Origin: an uncultured Blautia sp.
Lineage (GTDB): Bacteria > Bacillota > Clostridia > Lachnospirales > Lachnospiraceae
Reading direction: 5' to 3'
NCBI RefSeq assembly: GCF_934371575.1
Contig: NZ_CAKRNY010000021.1
Span: forward strand, 1-56,875
Length of the DNA stretch: 56,875 nucleotides
How positions within the stretch are numbered: the first letter of the stretch is position 1; every line of letters begins with the position of its first letter. Positions 1 to 8,620 of this stretch are shown here, one piece after another. The position numbers and the translations under genes were made by a program. Below the pieces are notes generated by a model. It saw only the letters and a program-made list of their open reading frames with translations, did no database searches and was not told where the DNA came from.

Positions 1-77
1 GGCTGAGCTTCTGGCAGGTTAAAATGGGGAGAAATTTCTCATTTTAACTTGTACTAAATCTTGACATAGGACCAATA
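1..77. mobile_element. Probable end of an insertion sequence or other repeat, with a palindromic tip
   Basis: The stretch holds a hairpin-forming palindrome at 18-48 (outer arms GTTAAAAT and ATTTTAAC around GAGAAATTTCTC) and has no coding sense. The reading frame of the oxidoreductase that follows is closed by a TAA at 45-47, and recognisable family sequence starts only near 78. This is what an insertion into the gene would leave. No transposase is inside the window, so the element family cannot be named. The nature of the element is inference. Confidence 0.45.
18..48. repeat. Inverted repeat (hairpin) at the left edge
   Basis: An 8-base outer arm at 18-25 is the exact reverse complement of 41-48, and the centre 29-40 is itself a 12-base perfect palindrome. 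Three G residues at 26-28 are unpaired. It could be a terminator-like or end-recognition structure of the element above. Confidence 0.6.
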
Positions 78-566
78 CGCAAACCGGAGCTGGCTGGCGG
101 AGCATTGCTGGATGTGGGAGTTTACCCTATTAATTTTGCAAGTATGGTTCTGGGTGATAAGTTAAAGGATGTGCAGGCAACCGCTATTTTCCGCGATGGT
201 GTGGATATTCTGGATACCATTGTTATGGTATTTGAAGGAGATCGTATGGCAACCCTGCAATGTGGAGCCAGAGAGATTTCTGACAGAATGGGAAGCATTT
301 TTGGTACAAAAGGTTATATTCAGGTACAGAATATTAACAATCCGGAAAAAATTACAGTGTTTGATCAGGAGCACAAAGAAGTGGCATCTTATCTGCCGCC
401 AGAGCAGATCACAGGCTACGAATATGAAGTAGAAGCCTGCGTAAAGGCTTTGAAGGAAGGGGCTAAGGAATGCCCGGAAATGCCTCATGATGAAACTGTA
501 AGGGTAATGGAGATCATGGACGGAATCAGAAAGTCCTGGGGATATGAGATTCCTCTTTATGAGTAA
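78..566 (+). pseudogene. Gfo/Idh/MocA-family oxidoreductase, 5'-truncated
   Basis: The product resembles the C-terminal part of NAD(P)-dependent sugar or polyol dehydrogenases of the Gfo/Idh/MocA family. The segment RKPELAGGALLDVGVYPI is typical of the start of the family's C-terminal substrate-binding domain. Only about 160 residues remain of a usual 320-350, and the N-terminal Rossmann fold is missing. The frame is stopped by TAA at 45-47, just upstream. A TTG at 105 is an available start but has no ribosome site. The rest of the gene may lie on the far side of the putative insertion, so this is either a disrupted gene or an assembly break. Family assignment is confident; the substrate is unknown. 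Confidence 0.75.
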
Positions 567-580
567 AATAAGATAAAAAT

Positions 581-619
581 AGCGGAAGCACTTTTTATAG
601 TGGCTTCCGCTGTTTTTTA
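581..619. terminator. Bidirectional intrinsic terminator
   Basis: Arms 581-588 (AGCGGAAG) and 604-611 (CTTCCGCT) pair perfectly. T-rich runs lie on both sides (613-618 on plus, A-rich 571-580 on the other side). It separates the convergent oxidoreductase remnant and the CHR gene. Confidence 0.75.
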
Positions 620-647
620 TCTGGAAGGATTGTGAGATGCGAAATAA

Positions 648-1217
648 TCAGGCTTTTTGAAAAATGCTGAGAATAACATTTGCCAGTCCGCACAAAACCA
701 TTGCCAGTATGGGATTGACTTTGAATTTTCGAAGCAAAACCATTGCAGCTGCAAAAAACAGGATCATCTGTACACATACATTCTGGCTTACAAAATTTAC
801 AGTTCCATCTATGAAAAAGGAGGAAATTAAAATGGTCACACCGGCCTTGGCAATCATTGCCACAACTGCAGGACGGAGGGAGGATAATGTGCCCTGCAGT
901 AATGACATATTTCGGTATTTCATGTAAACATAAGCCAGAAGAGTTACCACAATACAGGATGGAAGAATGCAGCCAAGTGTGGCAACTATAGCGCCCAGGC
1001 CGCCTGCAATCTGCATTCCTACGAAGGATGCTGAGTTTACTGCAATTGGTCCCGGTGTCATTTCAGCGATGGTGATCAGGTCTGTAAAGGAACTCATGGA
1101 AAGCCAGCCGTGTAAAGTTACCACCTGTTCCTGTATCAGTGGCATTGCGGCGTAGCCGCCGCCGAAGCTTAAAGCACCAATCTGGAGGAAGCTTAAAAAG
1201 AGCTGAAGATAGATCAT
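648..1217 (-). CDS. Short chromate transporter (CHR) family protein, subunit 2
   Basis: This 189-residue membrane protein is a single CHR domain (PF02417 type). It has the diagnostic FGGGYAAMPLI near residues 18-28 and MTPGPIAVN near 53-61, plus several hydrophobic spans. Known CHR proteins move chromate, a structural analogue of sulfate. Short-chain CHR proteins come in pairs, each giving half of the transporter. Its start overlaps the stop of the partner gene by four bases (ATGA), so translation is probably coupled. It is the last gene of the sulfatase operon. Sulfate export is my inference from that position, not a known activity. Confidence 0.85.
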   Translation of the reverse strand: MIYLQLFLSFLQIGALSFGGGYAAMPLIQEQVVTLHGWLSMSSFTDLITIAEMTPGPIAVNSASFVGMQIAGGLGAIVATLGCILPSCIVVTLLAYVYMKYRNMSLLQGTLSSLRPAVVAMIAKAGVTILISSFFIDGTVNFVSQNVCVQMILFFAAAMVLLRKFKVNPILAMVLCGLANVILSIFQKA

Positions 1218-1789
1218 TTGTTTTTTCCTCCTTTGATGATTGTCCGTACCATTCCGAATACAGCTACTGAAAGTATAATGAAGATAATATTAACATTCAA
1301 AAAGTAACTGAGACAGAAACTGATGATCATAATCGCCACATTGATCCAGTCTTTGGATTTTACAATGTTTTTTCCCATATCGTATACCACAGAAAGGATA
1401 ACAGCGCCGACGCCGGCAGTCATTCCCTTCAATAATGCGGCAATGTAATAGTTGGAACGAAATGCATCGTAAAATATGGAAATCACAGATAAGATCACCA
1501 TAGGCGGGATGATGGCGCCCAGGACGGACAGTAGCACCCCTGGGATGCCGGCCAGCTTATAACCTACAATGATGGCACCGTTTACGGCGATTGCGCCTGG
1601 TGAAGACTGGGCAATCGCTACCAGATCCAGCATTTCTTCTTCTTCGATCCAGTGATACTGGTCTACAAATTTTTCTTTCAGCAGGGTTACGATCACGTAA
1701 CCGCCGCCGAAGGTGAATGTACTGAGATATAAGCAGGAAAAAAATAATTTCCGCAATACATATCCTTTGCTTTTGAGTTCTTTTTCCAT
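1214..1789 (-). CDS. Short chromate transporter (CHR) family protein, subunit 1
   Basis: A 191-residue CHR-domain membrane protein with FGGGYVIVTLL near residues 27-37 and SSPGAIAVNGA near 63-73. It is the first half of a two-gene short-chain CHR pair, so the two polypeptides are expected to form a heterodimer. AGGAG stands about nine bases before the ATG. The sulfatase stop is only 15 bases upstream on the same strand, which makes one transcript likely. The family handles oxyanions (chromate, possibly sulfate); the true substrate cannot be read from sequence. Confidence 0.85.
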   Translation of the reverse strand: MEKELKSKGYVLRKLFFSCLYLSTFTFGGGYVIVTLLKEKFVDQYHWIEEEEMLDLVAIAQSSPGAIAVNGAIIVGYKLAGIPGVLLSVLGAIIPPMVILSVISIFYDAFRSNYYIAALLKGMTAGVGAVILSVVYDMGKNIVKSKDWINVAIMIISFCLSYFLNVNIIFIILSVAVFGMVRTIIKGGKNK

Positions 1790-1804
1790 TCCTGAATACT
1801 CCTG

Positions 1805-3298
1805 TTAACGGAAAATCTTTATGGTTCCTTCGTCTTCCTCATCCAGCCAGTCGATGGTATCCCAAATACGCTGCCCGTTATTGGACTGAGGTGCGCCTGG
1901 GGTGCTTCGGCCATTTTCGATATAATCTTTTAATACGGCTTTCAGTTCAGTGGCAAGCTCCAGATGCTCTTCGATCACATTCCGGCGTTCGCTGATGTCC
2001 ATGGAAAGGTCGTAAAGCTGGAATCTTGGAGCAGCTGGATCCTCTTTACCGGGAACCGGATCGGACCAGCCGCCTGAACCTGGGCAAAGCTCCAGTTTAA
2101 ACTGTCCTCTACGGATGGACAGGGAACCGTCAATACTCTGATGAACAATATCCTTTCGTACTTCTGAGCTTTCCGGCTCTTTCCAAAGAGGCAGGTTGCT
2201 TACGCTGTCCTCTGCGCAGGTGTCAGGAAGTTTCACATCCAGGATCTCAGCCATTGTTGACATAAGATCGGAAAGGCAGACGATACGCTCACAGCATCCG
2301 CCGGCTTTGATGGTTTCCGGCCACTGTACGATCAGAGGAATGCGGTGACCGCCCTCGTAAATGTCTGCTTTTGTTCCACGGAAGACATAGCTTGGGTTGT
2401 GTCCCTTGGCTTTCAGTTCTTCGTAATTGGCCATAGGGGAACAGCCGTTATCTGAAGTATAAATCAAAATCGTATTTTTGAAAAGACCGGTTTCTTTCAG
2501 TTTGTCTGAAATTCGTCCTACCACATGATCGCAGTGAAGGACAAAGTCACCGTATTCATTGGTGCCGGATTTCCCCTGGAATTCCGGTGCCGGGAGAATT
2601 GGAGTGTGTGGTGCCGGCATAGGGAAGTACAGGAAAAATGGCTCGTCCTTGTATTCGTCAATTTTTTCAAGAACCTTATCAGTCAGCTCGTCCAGAACGT
2701 TCTCATGATGGAAGTTCTTTCCGGTTGGACCTTTTCTCCAGTATTTCTTTCCGGTTCCTACGGTTTCGCGGTCCGGAAGCTCGGTGAAACGATCGTTTTC
2801 AATGTAAATATAAGGCGGCATATCCAGAGAACCGCTGATACCAAAGTAATAGTCAAAGCCATTTGCCACAGGGGAATCCTGGATAGGAGCACTGTAATCC
2901 ACACCCTTGCAGGCATCAAAATCCGGAAGTTCTGTAAATTCCGGTGTCTTGGTGAAGTTCATTCCCAGATGCCATTTGCCGATCATTGCTGTGTGATAGC
3001 CCTGTTCCTGGAAAAGATTTGCCACGGTCTTTCGTCCTTTTTCCAGAAGCGGTTCGGAATAACCGCCGACTACGCTGGATTTCAGGCGGGATCTCCAGTT
3101 ATAGCGGCCGGTAAGGATGCTGTATCTGGAAGGGGTACAAACAGCAGAAGAGGAGTGCGCATCTGTGAAACGGAGACCGTTTTCGCACATGTTGTCCAGA
3201 TTCGGTGTTGTGAAAGGACATTTCTCATTAAAAGCACTGATATCTCCATATCCCATATCATCTGCAAGGATATAGATCACGTTTGGTTTCTGATTCAT
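1805..3298 (-). CDS. Sulfatase, type I formylglycine, cytoplasmic
   Basis: A 497-residue arylsulfatase-family hydrolase. The sulfatase signature CTPSR is at residues 54-58, with Cys54 the residue converted to formylglycine. Metal-site aspartates lie in ADDMGYGD (12-19), GKWHLG carries the conserved Lys/His, and SDNG gives the later Asp/Asn. The ATG at 3298 is chosen because GGAGGA lies eight bases upstream. An in-frame ATG further 5' (3427) has none and starts inside the preceding gene. Neither start gives a signal peptide, so the enzyme should act on imported sulfated substrate in the cytoplasm. It sits directly after an ABC importer and before a CHR pair. The anaerobic maturase it needs is encoded at 9559-10680. 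Substrate unknown. Confidence 0.93.
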   Translation of the reverse strand: MNQKPNVIYILADDMGYGDISAFNEKCPFTTPNLDNMCENGLRFTDAHSSSAVCTPSRYSILTGRYNWRSRLKSSVVGGYSEPLLEKGRKTVANLFQEQGYHTAMIGKWHLGMNFTKTPEFTELPDFDACKGVDYSAPIQDSPVANGFDYYFGISGSLDMPPYIYIENDRFTELPDRETVGTGKKYWRKGPTGKNFHHENVLDELTDKVLEKIDEYKDEPFFLYFPMPAPHTPILPAPEFQGKSGTNEYGDFVLHCDHVVGRISDKLKETGLFKNTILIYTSDNGCSPMANYEELKAKGHNPSYVFRGTKADIYEGGHRIPLIVQWPETIKAGGCCERIVCLSDLMSTMAEILDVKLPDTCAEDSVSNLPLWKEPESSEVRKDIVHQSIDGSLSIRRGQFKLELCPGSGGWSDPVPGKEDPAAPRFQLYDLSMDISERRNVIEEHLELATELKAVLKDYIENGRSTPGAPQSNNGQRIWDTIDWLDEEDEGTIKIFR

Positions 3299-3325
3299 TT
3301 TAGATTCCTCCGATTCTCTCAAAAC

Positions 3326-3392
3326 AGGCGCCATAGCCTGCTTCTTTCTTTTGCCTGTGGCATCTGAAAGGTGATTGCAGCCGATGGCGCCT
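3326..3392 (-). other. Intercistronic stem-loop between binding-protein and sulfatase genes
   Basis: Arms 3326-3341 and 3377-3392 pair over about 16 bases with two mismatches (core AGGCGCCAT/ATGGCGCCT), with a loop of about 35 bases. In the transcript it follows the binding-protein stop at once and is trailed by only a short GTTTTG. It therefore looks like a leaky terminator or an mRNA-stabilising stem that would let the binding protein be made in excess of the sulfatase. Confidence 0.6.
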
Positions 3393-3401
3393 TTTGTATT
3401 T

Positions 3402-4802
3402 TTACATTCCGTAATTGTTATCTGCACTCCAGCCGTTTTCTGTTTTGATCTCTTCGAGAACTTCTTTGTAAGAGTCGTTCATGGTCTGGGCAAACTCATC
3501 TACGGAGATGGAATCTGCAAGATATTCCTGACCTGCTCTGTGGAAGTAGTTTCTCAGTTTCTCATTGATACCTGTGTACCATGCCATGCGGAGCGGCTCC
3601 TCTGTGATCTTGAATCCGGAAAGCTTCTCCGGAAGCTCTACAGTGTTTGCCAGCGGGATTCTGCAAAGCTCTTCTGCCAGACGAACCTGGATTTCAGGAG
3701 AAGACATATACTGAACAAAGTCAAGAGCTGCGTTGTATTTCTCTTCGTCTTCTTCCAGAGCTTTGTTGATGCCGAAGATGATGTCAGGCTGTCCGCCAAG
3801 GATAACGGATTTTCCAAGAGTGCCTTCGTGTGTTTCGTCAGTAATTACCGGAACCGGCATTACACCATATTCAAAGCTGTCACCAACAACGGTTTCAACA
3901 GATTCCAGCTTGGTACTCATAGCCTGAACCATGGCAACCTCGCCTCTTGCGAACATATCAACTGCAGTGGTCTGATCCAGTCCGTTGTAGTCAGATGTCC
4001 AGTACTGTGAAAAATCTTTCATCAGTTCAAAGCTTGCTTTCAGACTTTCGTCTGTGAAATCAATCTTTCCTTCATCCATACCCTTGCAGATTTCAGCAAG
4101 CTCTACATAGCCGTTTCCGGACACGTCCAGTTCCTCTACGATTCCAGGATCCATCTGGCTGCAAACGGAGTTGTTGAACCACAGCCAGGAAAGGTCGTCG
4201 ATAGTTGCGTTCGGGAAAGCGAACGGAATGATATCAGCATCTTTCAGCTTCTGGCATACGTCCATGAACTCAGCCCATGTTTCCGGAACTTCAGCGCCAA
4301 CCTGATCTAACATGGTTTTATTATAGAAAATACGAACAACGCTGGTAGCGGTTGGATATCCTGGAACGTCATCTGCTGTGATGTACATTCTTTCGCGGAT
4401 GTATTCAGGCAGAGTGCTTTTCCATTCCAGTCCTGTATCATATTTGCTTTCCTGATCGTAAAGATCTTTAAAGTTGCTCAGATAACCACTCTGATAGTCA
4501 GATGTCATGTCATAGATGATACCGGTGTAAACGTCCGGTCCCTGATCTGCTGCGAACTGAGTCATGATCCAGGTACGGTAATCTGCGGATGGCAGAGATT
4601 CGAACTGGATCTCAGTACCTGTTTTCTCGGTGTACTCGCTTAAAATTTCGTTCATTACATTGTTTGCTTTTTCTCCGGTATCAAGGTCCTGTGCAAAAAC
4701 AAGCTTGGTTCCTTCTGCTTTTGCTTCTACACCCGTAAACATTCCTGCAGTTAATCCTGCACAGATCATTGCTGTCAAAACAGCTGCGTTTCTCTTTTTC
4801 AT
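3402..4802 (-). CDS. Extracellular sugar-binding protein of ABC importer
   Basis: A 466-residue family 1 solute-binding protein. Residues 1-30 form a signal peptide ending in an AKA-type signal peptidase I site. There is no lipobox cysteine; the only nearby Cys14 has MI before it, not the L-A/S-G/A pattern. The mature part has the features of sugar binders (FAADQGPDVYTG, KLKDADIIPFAF, GEVAMVQ). AGGAGG precedes the ATG. It is third in the permease-permease-binding protein order and has hairpins on both sides. Probably binds the sulfated oligosaccharide handled by the downstream sulfatase, which is inference. No ATPase gene is nearby, as is usual where a shared MsmK-type ATPase serves many importers. 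Confidence 0.9.
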   Translation of the reverse strand: MKKRNAAVLTAMICAGLTAGMFTGVEAKAEGTKLVFAQDLDTGEKANNVMNEILSEYTEKTGTEIQFESLPSADYRTWIMTQFAADQGPDVYTGIIYDMTSDYQSGYLSNFKDLYDQESKYDTGLEWKSTLPEYIRERMYITADDVPGYPTATSVVRIFYNKTMLDQVGAEVPETWAEFMDVCQKLKDADIIPFAFPNATIDDLSWLWFNNSVCSQMDPGIVEELDVSGNGYVELAEICKGMDEGKIDFTDESLKASFELMKDFSQYWTSDYNGLDQTTAVDMFARGEVAMVQAMSTKLESVETVVGDSFEYGVMPVPVITDETHEGTLGKSVILGGQPDIIFGINKALEEDEEKYNAALDFVQYMSSPEIQVRLAEELCRIPLANTVELPEKLSGFKITEEPLRMAWYTGINEKLRNYFHRAGQEYLADSISVDEFAQTMNDSYKEVLEEIKTENGWSADNNYGM

Positions 4803-4836
4803 TTGAAATCCTCCTTTAATTTTACGCTTTTTCGTT

Positions 4837-4869
4837 TATAGTAATCGCACCCCCGTGCTTTACACTATA
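4837..4869 (-). other. Stem-loop in the leader of the binding-protein gene
   Basis: Arms 4837-4842 (TATAGT) and 4864-4869 (ACTATA) enclose a second small stem, GCAC-GGGG-GTGC in the minus sense. It lies in the 107-base gap between the second permease and the binding protein, upstream of its AGGAGG. It could be a processing or stabilising element. A promoter in the gap is possible, but I see only weak boxes. Confidence 0.35.
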
Positions 4870-4909
4870 CAGTTTTTGATTGCCGGCATAACATGTGCGG
4901 CAGCGGATA

Positions 4910-5725
4910 TCAGCCTTTTACGGCACCCTGTGTCAGACCGGACACAAAGGATTTGCTTGCAAAACAGAACAGCAGGATCAGTGGCAGGGATGCTGTTACA
5001 TAACCTGCGAACATAACACCGTTTCCTTCGACGGTAGAGCGGACCAGTTTGGTCAGAGCTACTGCGATCTGCTGTGTATTTTCACCTGTTGTACTAACCA
5101 GAGGCCAGAGGTAATTGTTCCATGCGGACAGACCGGTCATAATGGTTACAGTTGAAAGTGTGGGCTTTGAAAGAGGCACCACGATTTTTGTAAGGATCTG
5201 GAGATCACCTGCACCTTCCATATCGGCAGCTTCAAAAAGGCTTTTGGAAAGGCCTTCCATGGAGGTTCTAAGAAGGAAGGTTGCGGTTGCAGCGCTTGCA
5301 GCAGCCGGTGGGAAAATCAGTCCCCAGAAGGTATTGTACATGCCAAGCTTTGTGATCTGGATGAACTGTGGAATAAGAAGTACAAAACCAGGGATCATCA
5401 AAAGTGCCATAATACCAAGATATAAAATGGTTGAGCCTTTAAAGCGAAATCTTACAAAGGCGTAAGCTGCCAGCGTTCCTGTGATTAAAACAATGACAAT
5501 GACGCAGACGGTTACCAGAAGAGTGTTTGCCATTGGATGGATAACCTGGACTGCAGACTTGGCATAGTTTGTCAGATGCCATTCTGTGGGCAGCGTAAAT
5601 GGTTTTTTTACAATCTCTTCGCTCCATTTGAACGAGTTGGAAAGAAGAAGATAAAATGGGATCAGAGTTAAAAACAGGATAAGACCTAGAAGAACTCTGC
5701 CTAAAACAGATGCTGTTTTTTTCAT
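4910..5725 (-). CDS. Sugar ABC transporter permease, MalG type
   Basis: A 271-residue inner-membrane permease with about six hydrophobic spans. The EAA loop that touches the ATPase reads EAADMEGAGDLQILTKIVVPLSKP (positions about 182-205). The N-terminus KTASVLGRVLLGLILFLTLI and the PTEWHLTNY segment are typical of the MalG/MsmG half. It is separated from the MalF-type gene by 13 bases and shares its transcript. With its partner it forms the channel for the sugar delivered by the binding protein at 3402-4802. Confidence 0.92.
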   Translation of the reverse strand: MKKTASVLGRVLLGLILFLTLIPFYLLLSNSFKWSEEIVKKPFTLPTEWHLTNYAKSAVQVIHPMANTLLVTVCVIVIVLITGTLAAYAFVRFRFKGSTILYLGIMALLMIPGFVLLIPQFIQITKLGMYNTFWGLIFPPAAASAATATFLLRTSMEGLSKSLFEAADMEGAGDLQILTKIVVPLSKPTLSTVTIMTGLSAWNNYLWPLVSTTGENTQQIAVALTKLVRSTVEGNGVMFAGYVTASLPLILLFCFASKSFVSGLTQGAVKG

Positions 5726-5738
5726 GATCGTCTCCTCC

Positions 5739-6644
5739 TTAATCCATTGTTTCCGTGTTTTTCAAAAATTTGTTGTTAAAGACAGTCAGAAGCATGATCA
5801 GCAGGAAAAGGATTGTTCCAAGTGCGGAGCAATATCCCATTCTTCTGTAGGAAAAGCCCTGCTCGTACATGTATACTGCCGGGACCATGGTGGAGGTTCC
5901 GGGACCGCCTTTTGTCAGAATGTAGACAGTGTCGAAAATCTGCAGGGAATTGATAATCGCCAGGGTGACCATCAGTTTGATCTGGCTGGCAAGGATTGGA
6001 AGATCAATGCTGCGGATTCTCTGGAAAAGTGTGACGCCGTCCAGATCTGCTGCTTCAAAAAGATCCTTCGGAATTGACTGAAGCGCTCCGAAGTAAAGCA
6101 GGAATGGCATACCGCCTAAGGAGACCATTCCAAGCCATGGGAATCCCACTGCAAGGACGGAACCAAGTGCTGTTTTGGCACTTCCAAGCCATGGCTGTGC
6201 CAGGGAAGTAAGCCCTATGTCTTTCAGGAAGGTGTTCAGTACACCGGTATCTCCGTTTAAGATCCATTTCCAAAGCAGGATAATGACAACAGAGGGAACG
6301 ACCATAGGAAATGTAAATGCTGTACGGACCACGTACTGGGCGCGGGATGATTTAACCGCGTACAAAAGCTCCGCTGTGATCAGTGGTACAGTGATTACGA
6401 TCGCTACCTGCACAAGCATGACAATGAATGCTTTTTTGATGCTTTCCAGGAAAATTTTATCTTGAAAAGCTTCTGCAAAATTCTTGAAGCCGATAAATTC
6501 GTTCAGATTCGCTCCATTCCAGTTGAAAAATGATTTTTCAATAGCCATTCCAAATGGAATATATTTGAAAATGATCAGAAGACTGAAAATTGGAAGCAGG
6601 AACAAATATGGCTTTACGGTTCTGAAGGTTATTTTCTTTTTCAT
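5739..6644 (-). CDS. Sugar ABC transporter permease, MalF type
   Basis: A 301-residue permease. The ATG at 6644 is preferred because AGGAGG lies about eight bases upstream; a longer in-frame reading to 6779 runs into the promoter and terminator. YLFLLPIFSLLIIFKYIPFG is the usual first span, and EAADLDGVTLFQRIRSIDLP is the EAA loop. It is the first gene of the transport and desulfation unit. A TATAAT box lies 22 bases upstream of the start, after the terminator of the kinase gene, so this unit can be switched separately by the two-component system next door. Confidence 0.92.
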   Translation of the reverse strand: MKKKITFRTVKPYLFLLPIFSLLIIFKYIPFGMAIEKSFFNWNGANLNEFIGFKNFAEAFQDKIFLESIKKAFIVMLVQVAIVITVPLITAELLYAVKSSRAQYVVRTAFTFPMVVPSVVIILLWKWILNGDTGVLNTFLKDIGLTSLAQPWLGSAKTALGSVLAVGFPWLGMVSLGGMPFLLYFGALQSIPKDLFEAADLDGVTLFQRIRSIDLPILASQIKLMVTLAIINSLQIFDTVYILTKGGPGTSTMVPAVYMYEQGFSYRRMGYCSALGTILFLLIMLLTVFNNKFLKNTETMD

Positions 6645-6665
6645 TTCCGTTCCTCCTTTTTCTGT

Positions 6666-6671
6666 ATTATA
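6666..6671 (-). promoter_or_regulatory. -10 box of the transporter-sulfatase operon
   Basis: TATAAT in the minus sense, shortly before the permease start. No good -35 hexamer stands 16-18 bases upstream (CAGAAA there), which fits a promoter needing an activator such as the adjacent YesN-like regulator. The activator link is inference. Confidence 0.45.
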
Positions 6672-6770
6672 TAAAAGAACGGAACTTCTTTCTGTAGACG
6701 TTTTTTTGTATTTTCGGGTATTATTTTTTGGAATTATGTGCATATCATCCAAAATAATCACCTTACAACA

Positions 6771-6810
6771 AAAAAGCAAAGGAATTATTGTATGGTTCCC
6801 TTGCTTTTTG
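6771..6810 (-). terminator. Terminator after the histidine kinase gene
   Basis: In the minus sense GCAAGGGAA pairs with TTCCTTTGC (one G-U pair) and is followed by a run of T. It lies just behind the kinase stop and separates the regulatory pair from the transport genes. Confidence 0.75.
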
Positions 6811-6814
6811 TATG

Positions 6815-8617
6815 TTAGGTTTGTGCAGTTTTGTATATTTCTTTTCGGTACTTCTGCGTTACGATCACACAGGTGCCGCCTTCCGGACGTTTTTCCATTT
6901 GAATTCCATATTCTGTTCCATCCAGCAGGCGTATTCTGTCATTTACATTTACCAGTGCAATTCCAAACCCTTTATTTTGAGGAGTACGGATGCTGTGGAC
7001 CTTTTCCTGCATGACTTTGTTTAAATAAGCACATCGTTCCTCAGTTATTCCAACTCCGTCGTCTTCTACGCGAATGATCAGATTGTCATCCTGCTGCAAA
7101 GCCTTTATGTGGAGATTTCCTTTTTGCTCCGGTTTTGGTAAAATTCCATGGATACAGGCATTTTCTGCCAGAGGCTGAAGAAGCAGTTTTACCACGCAGG
7201 CCTGCTGCAGTTCCTCCGGAATGTCAAAGGTAAGGTGGATGCTGTCTTCATAACGGATGTTTATAATCTCGATATAGGCCTTAACATGGTTGATCTCTTC
7301 TAGCAGAGAGGCGTACATGGTCTTGTTATTTACGCTGTATCGCATCATTTCGGACAGATTTTTGGTAAGAATTTCAATGGGCTCAATTTCTTCAATCTGT
7401 GCAATACAGTAAATATTGTCCAGGGTGTTGTGAAGAAAATGTGGGTTGATCTGTGACTGCAGCATTCTGATTTCGGCTTCCCGTTCGCGCACCTCCAGAA
7501 TATACTGTCTGGCATTCAGGTCCTGGATCTTTTTCTTCATGCTGTTCAAAAGTGCCCGCACCTCACCAACCTCGTCTTTGGAGGCTTCTTCAAGATAGGT
7601 TTTGTCATCTTCGCCTATTTCATTTACCATTTTTTTCAGAAGTTCAATTGGAAATAAAATTCTTCTGGAAAAAAAGATTGATGCAAGTACGCCCAGACTT
7701 CCTACAATTCCGATCAGCAGTTCCACGGTCCGGGTCAAATGGTTAATATCTTTAAACAGTATCTCTTCGGAGTCTGCCACAGACAAAATCCAGCCGTACT
7801 TGTTCAGCCGAATGCTGGTGAGAAGAATTCCGTCTTTTGAAACGGTCTGGGTATGCTCCTGGTCCTTCAGAATTTTTGCTTTGGTACGCGCCAGGGTTTC
7901 GTCTGACCAGTTCAGCTTTGACAGGCTGGAGGAATCCAGAATGGTTCCGTCTTCATTCATCAGAAAAAAGCCGGTATTTGTAGACAAACGCTTATCCAGC
8001 ATTTCCTGAATCTTGTCAAACTCCACTGCGACCATGGCAAATGGCGGAAGACTTCCCTCTTCCTGCTTTCCGAATTTTCTTTTTGAAAAACCAACAACAC
8101 TGCTTTTCTGGACATGCTCCGGCTTATATTGCTCCGGCATAGGACCGATCACAGTGCAGGATCCCATCTCTGCAGAGATTTTGCTGAACCATTTATCACT
8201 GGAGAACTGGTATCCCTTTGCAACCGGTCCGGTACCTATGTAATGGATCTCATCATCACTGTTATAGAAAAGAATACCTTCACAGAAATTATTGAAGCCA
8301 TTCAGATACACCATATTGTGAATGCTGTCTTCAAATTCCAGATCTGCTTTGATTTTCTGAAAGGTGGATTCATTTACCGGGGTGGTGTAGCTGATTTCGC
8401 AAAGGGAGGTGAGCAGCTGGTTCATCTGCATGTACAGCTCTTTAAATTCGTACTCAACCTCCCGCAGAACCTGTGTATTGTAGGTGATCCGCTGTTTCTT
8501 GATAAAAGACATACAAAAATGGTTTATAACAGTTCCCACAAGAAGCAGTACTCCCAGCAAAATTATGGTAAAGGTTATGATTACCTTTCGGTATATACTT
8601 ATTTCATGCTTTCCCAA
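6815..8617 (-). CDS. Sensor histidine kinase, YesM/LytS-like family
   Basis: A 600-residue membrane sensor. One span lies at about residues 12-34, an extracellular sensing region at about 36-295, a second span at about 299-318, then HAMP. The His_kinase domain (PF06580 type) has the phospho-acceptor His393 in INPHFLHN, and the ATPase domain has LLLQPLAENA (N box) and DDGVGI (G box). It is coded three bases after its response regulator. In this family the outside region senses a sugar or a loaded binding protein and the partner switches on a nearby ABC importer. Here the neighbouring importer and sulfatase are the likely target. Confidence 0.93.
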   Translation of the reverse strand: MGKHEISIYRKVIITFTIILLGVLLLVGTVINHFCMSFIKKQRITYNTQVLREVEYEFKELYMQMNQLLTSLCEISYTTPVNESTFQKIKADLEFEDSIHNMVYLNGFNNFCEGILFYNSDDEIHYIGTGPVAKGYQFSSDKWFSKISAEMGSCTVIGPMPEQYKPEHVQKSSVVGFSKRKFGKQEEGSLPPFAMVAVEFDKIQEMLDKRLSTNTGFFLMNEDGTILDSSSLSKLNWSDETLARTKAKILKDQEHTQTVSKDGILLTSIRLNKYGWILSVADSEEILFKDINHLTRTVELLIGIVGSLGVLASIFFSRRILFPIELLKKMVNEIGEDDKTYLEEASKDEVGEVRALLNSMKKKIQDLNARQYILEVREREAEIRMLQSQINPHFLHNTLDNIYCIAQIEEIEPIEILTKNLSEMMRYSVNNKTMYASLLEEINHVKAYIEIINIRYEDSIHLTFDIPEELQQACVVKLLLQPLAENACIHGILPKPEQKGNLHIKALQQDDNLIIRVEDDGVGITEERCAYLNKVMQEKVHSIRTPQNKGFGIALVNVNDRIRLLDGTEYGIQMEKRPEGGTCVIVTQKYRKEIYKTAQT

Positions 8618-8620
8618 TGG

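Noticed and set aside
3299..3427. Longer sulfatase start at 3427
   Set aside because: It would overlap the binding-protein gene and read through the intercistronic hairpin; GGAGGA lies directly before the ATG at 3298.
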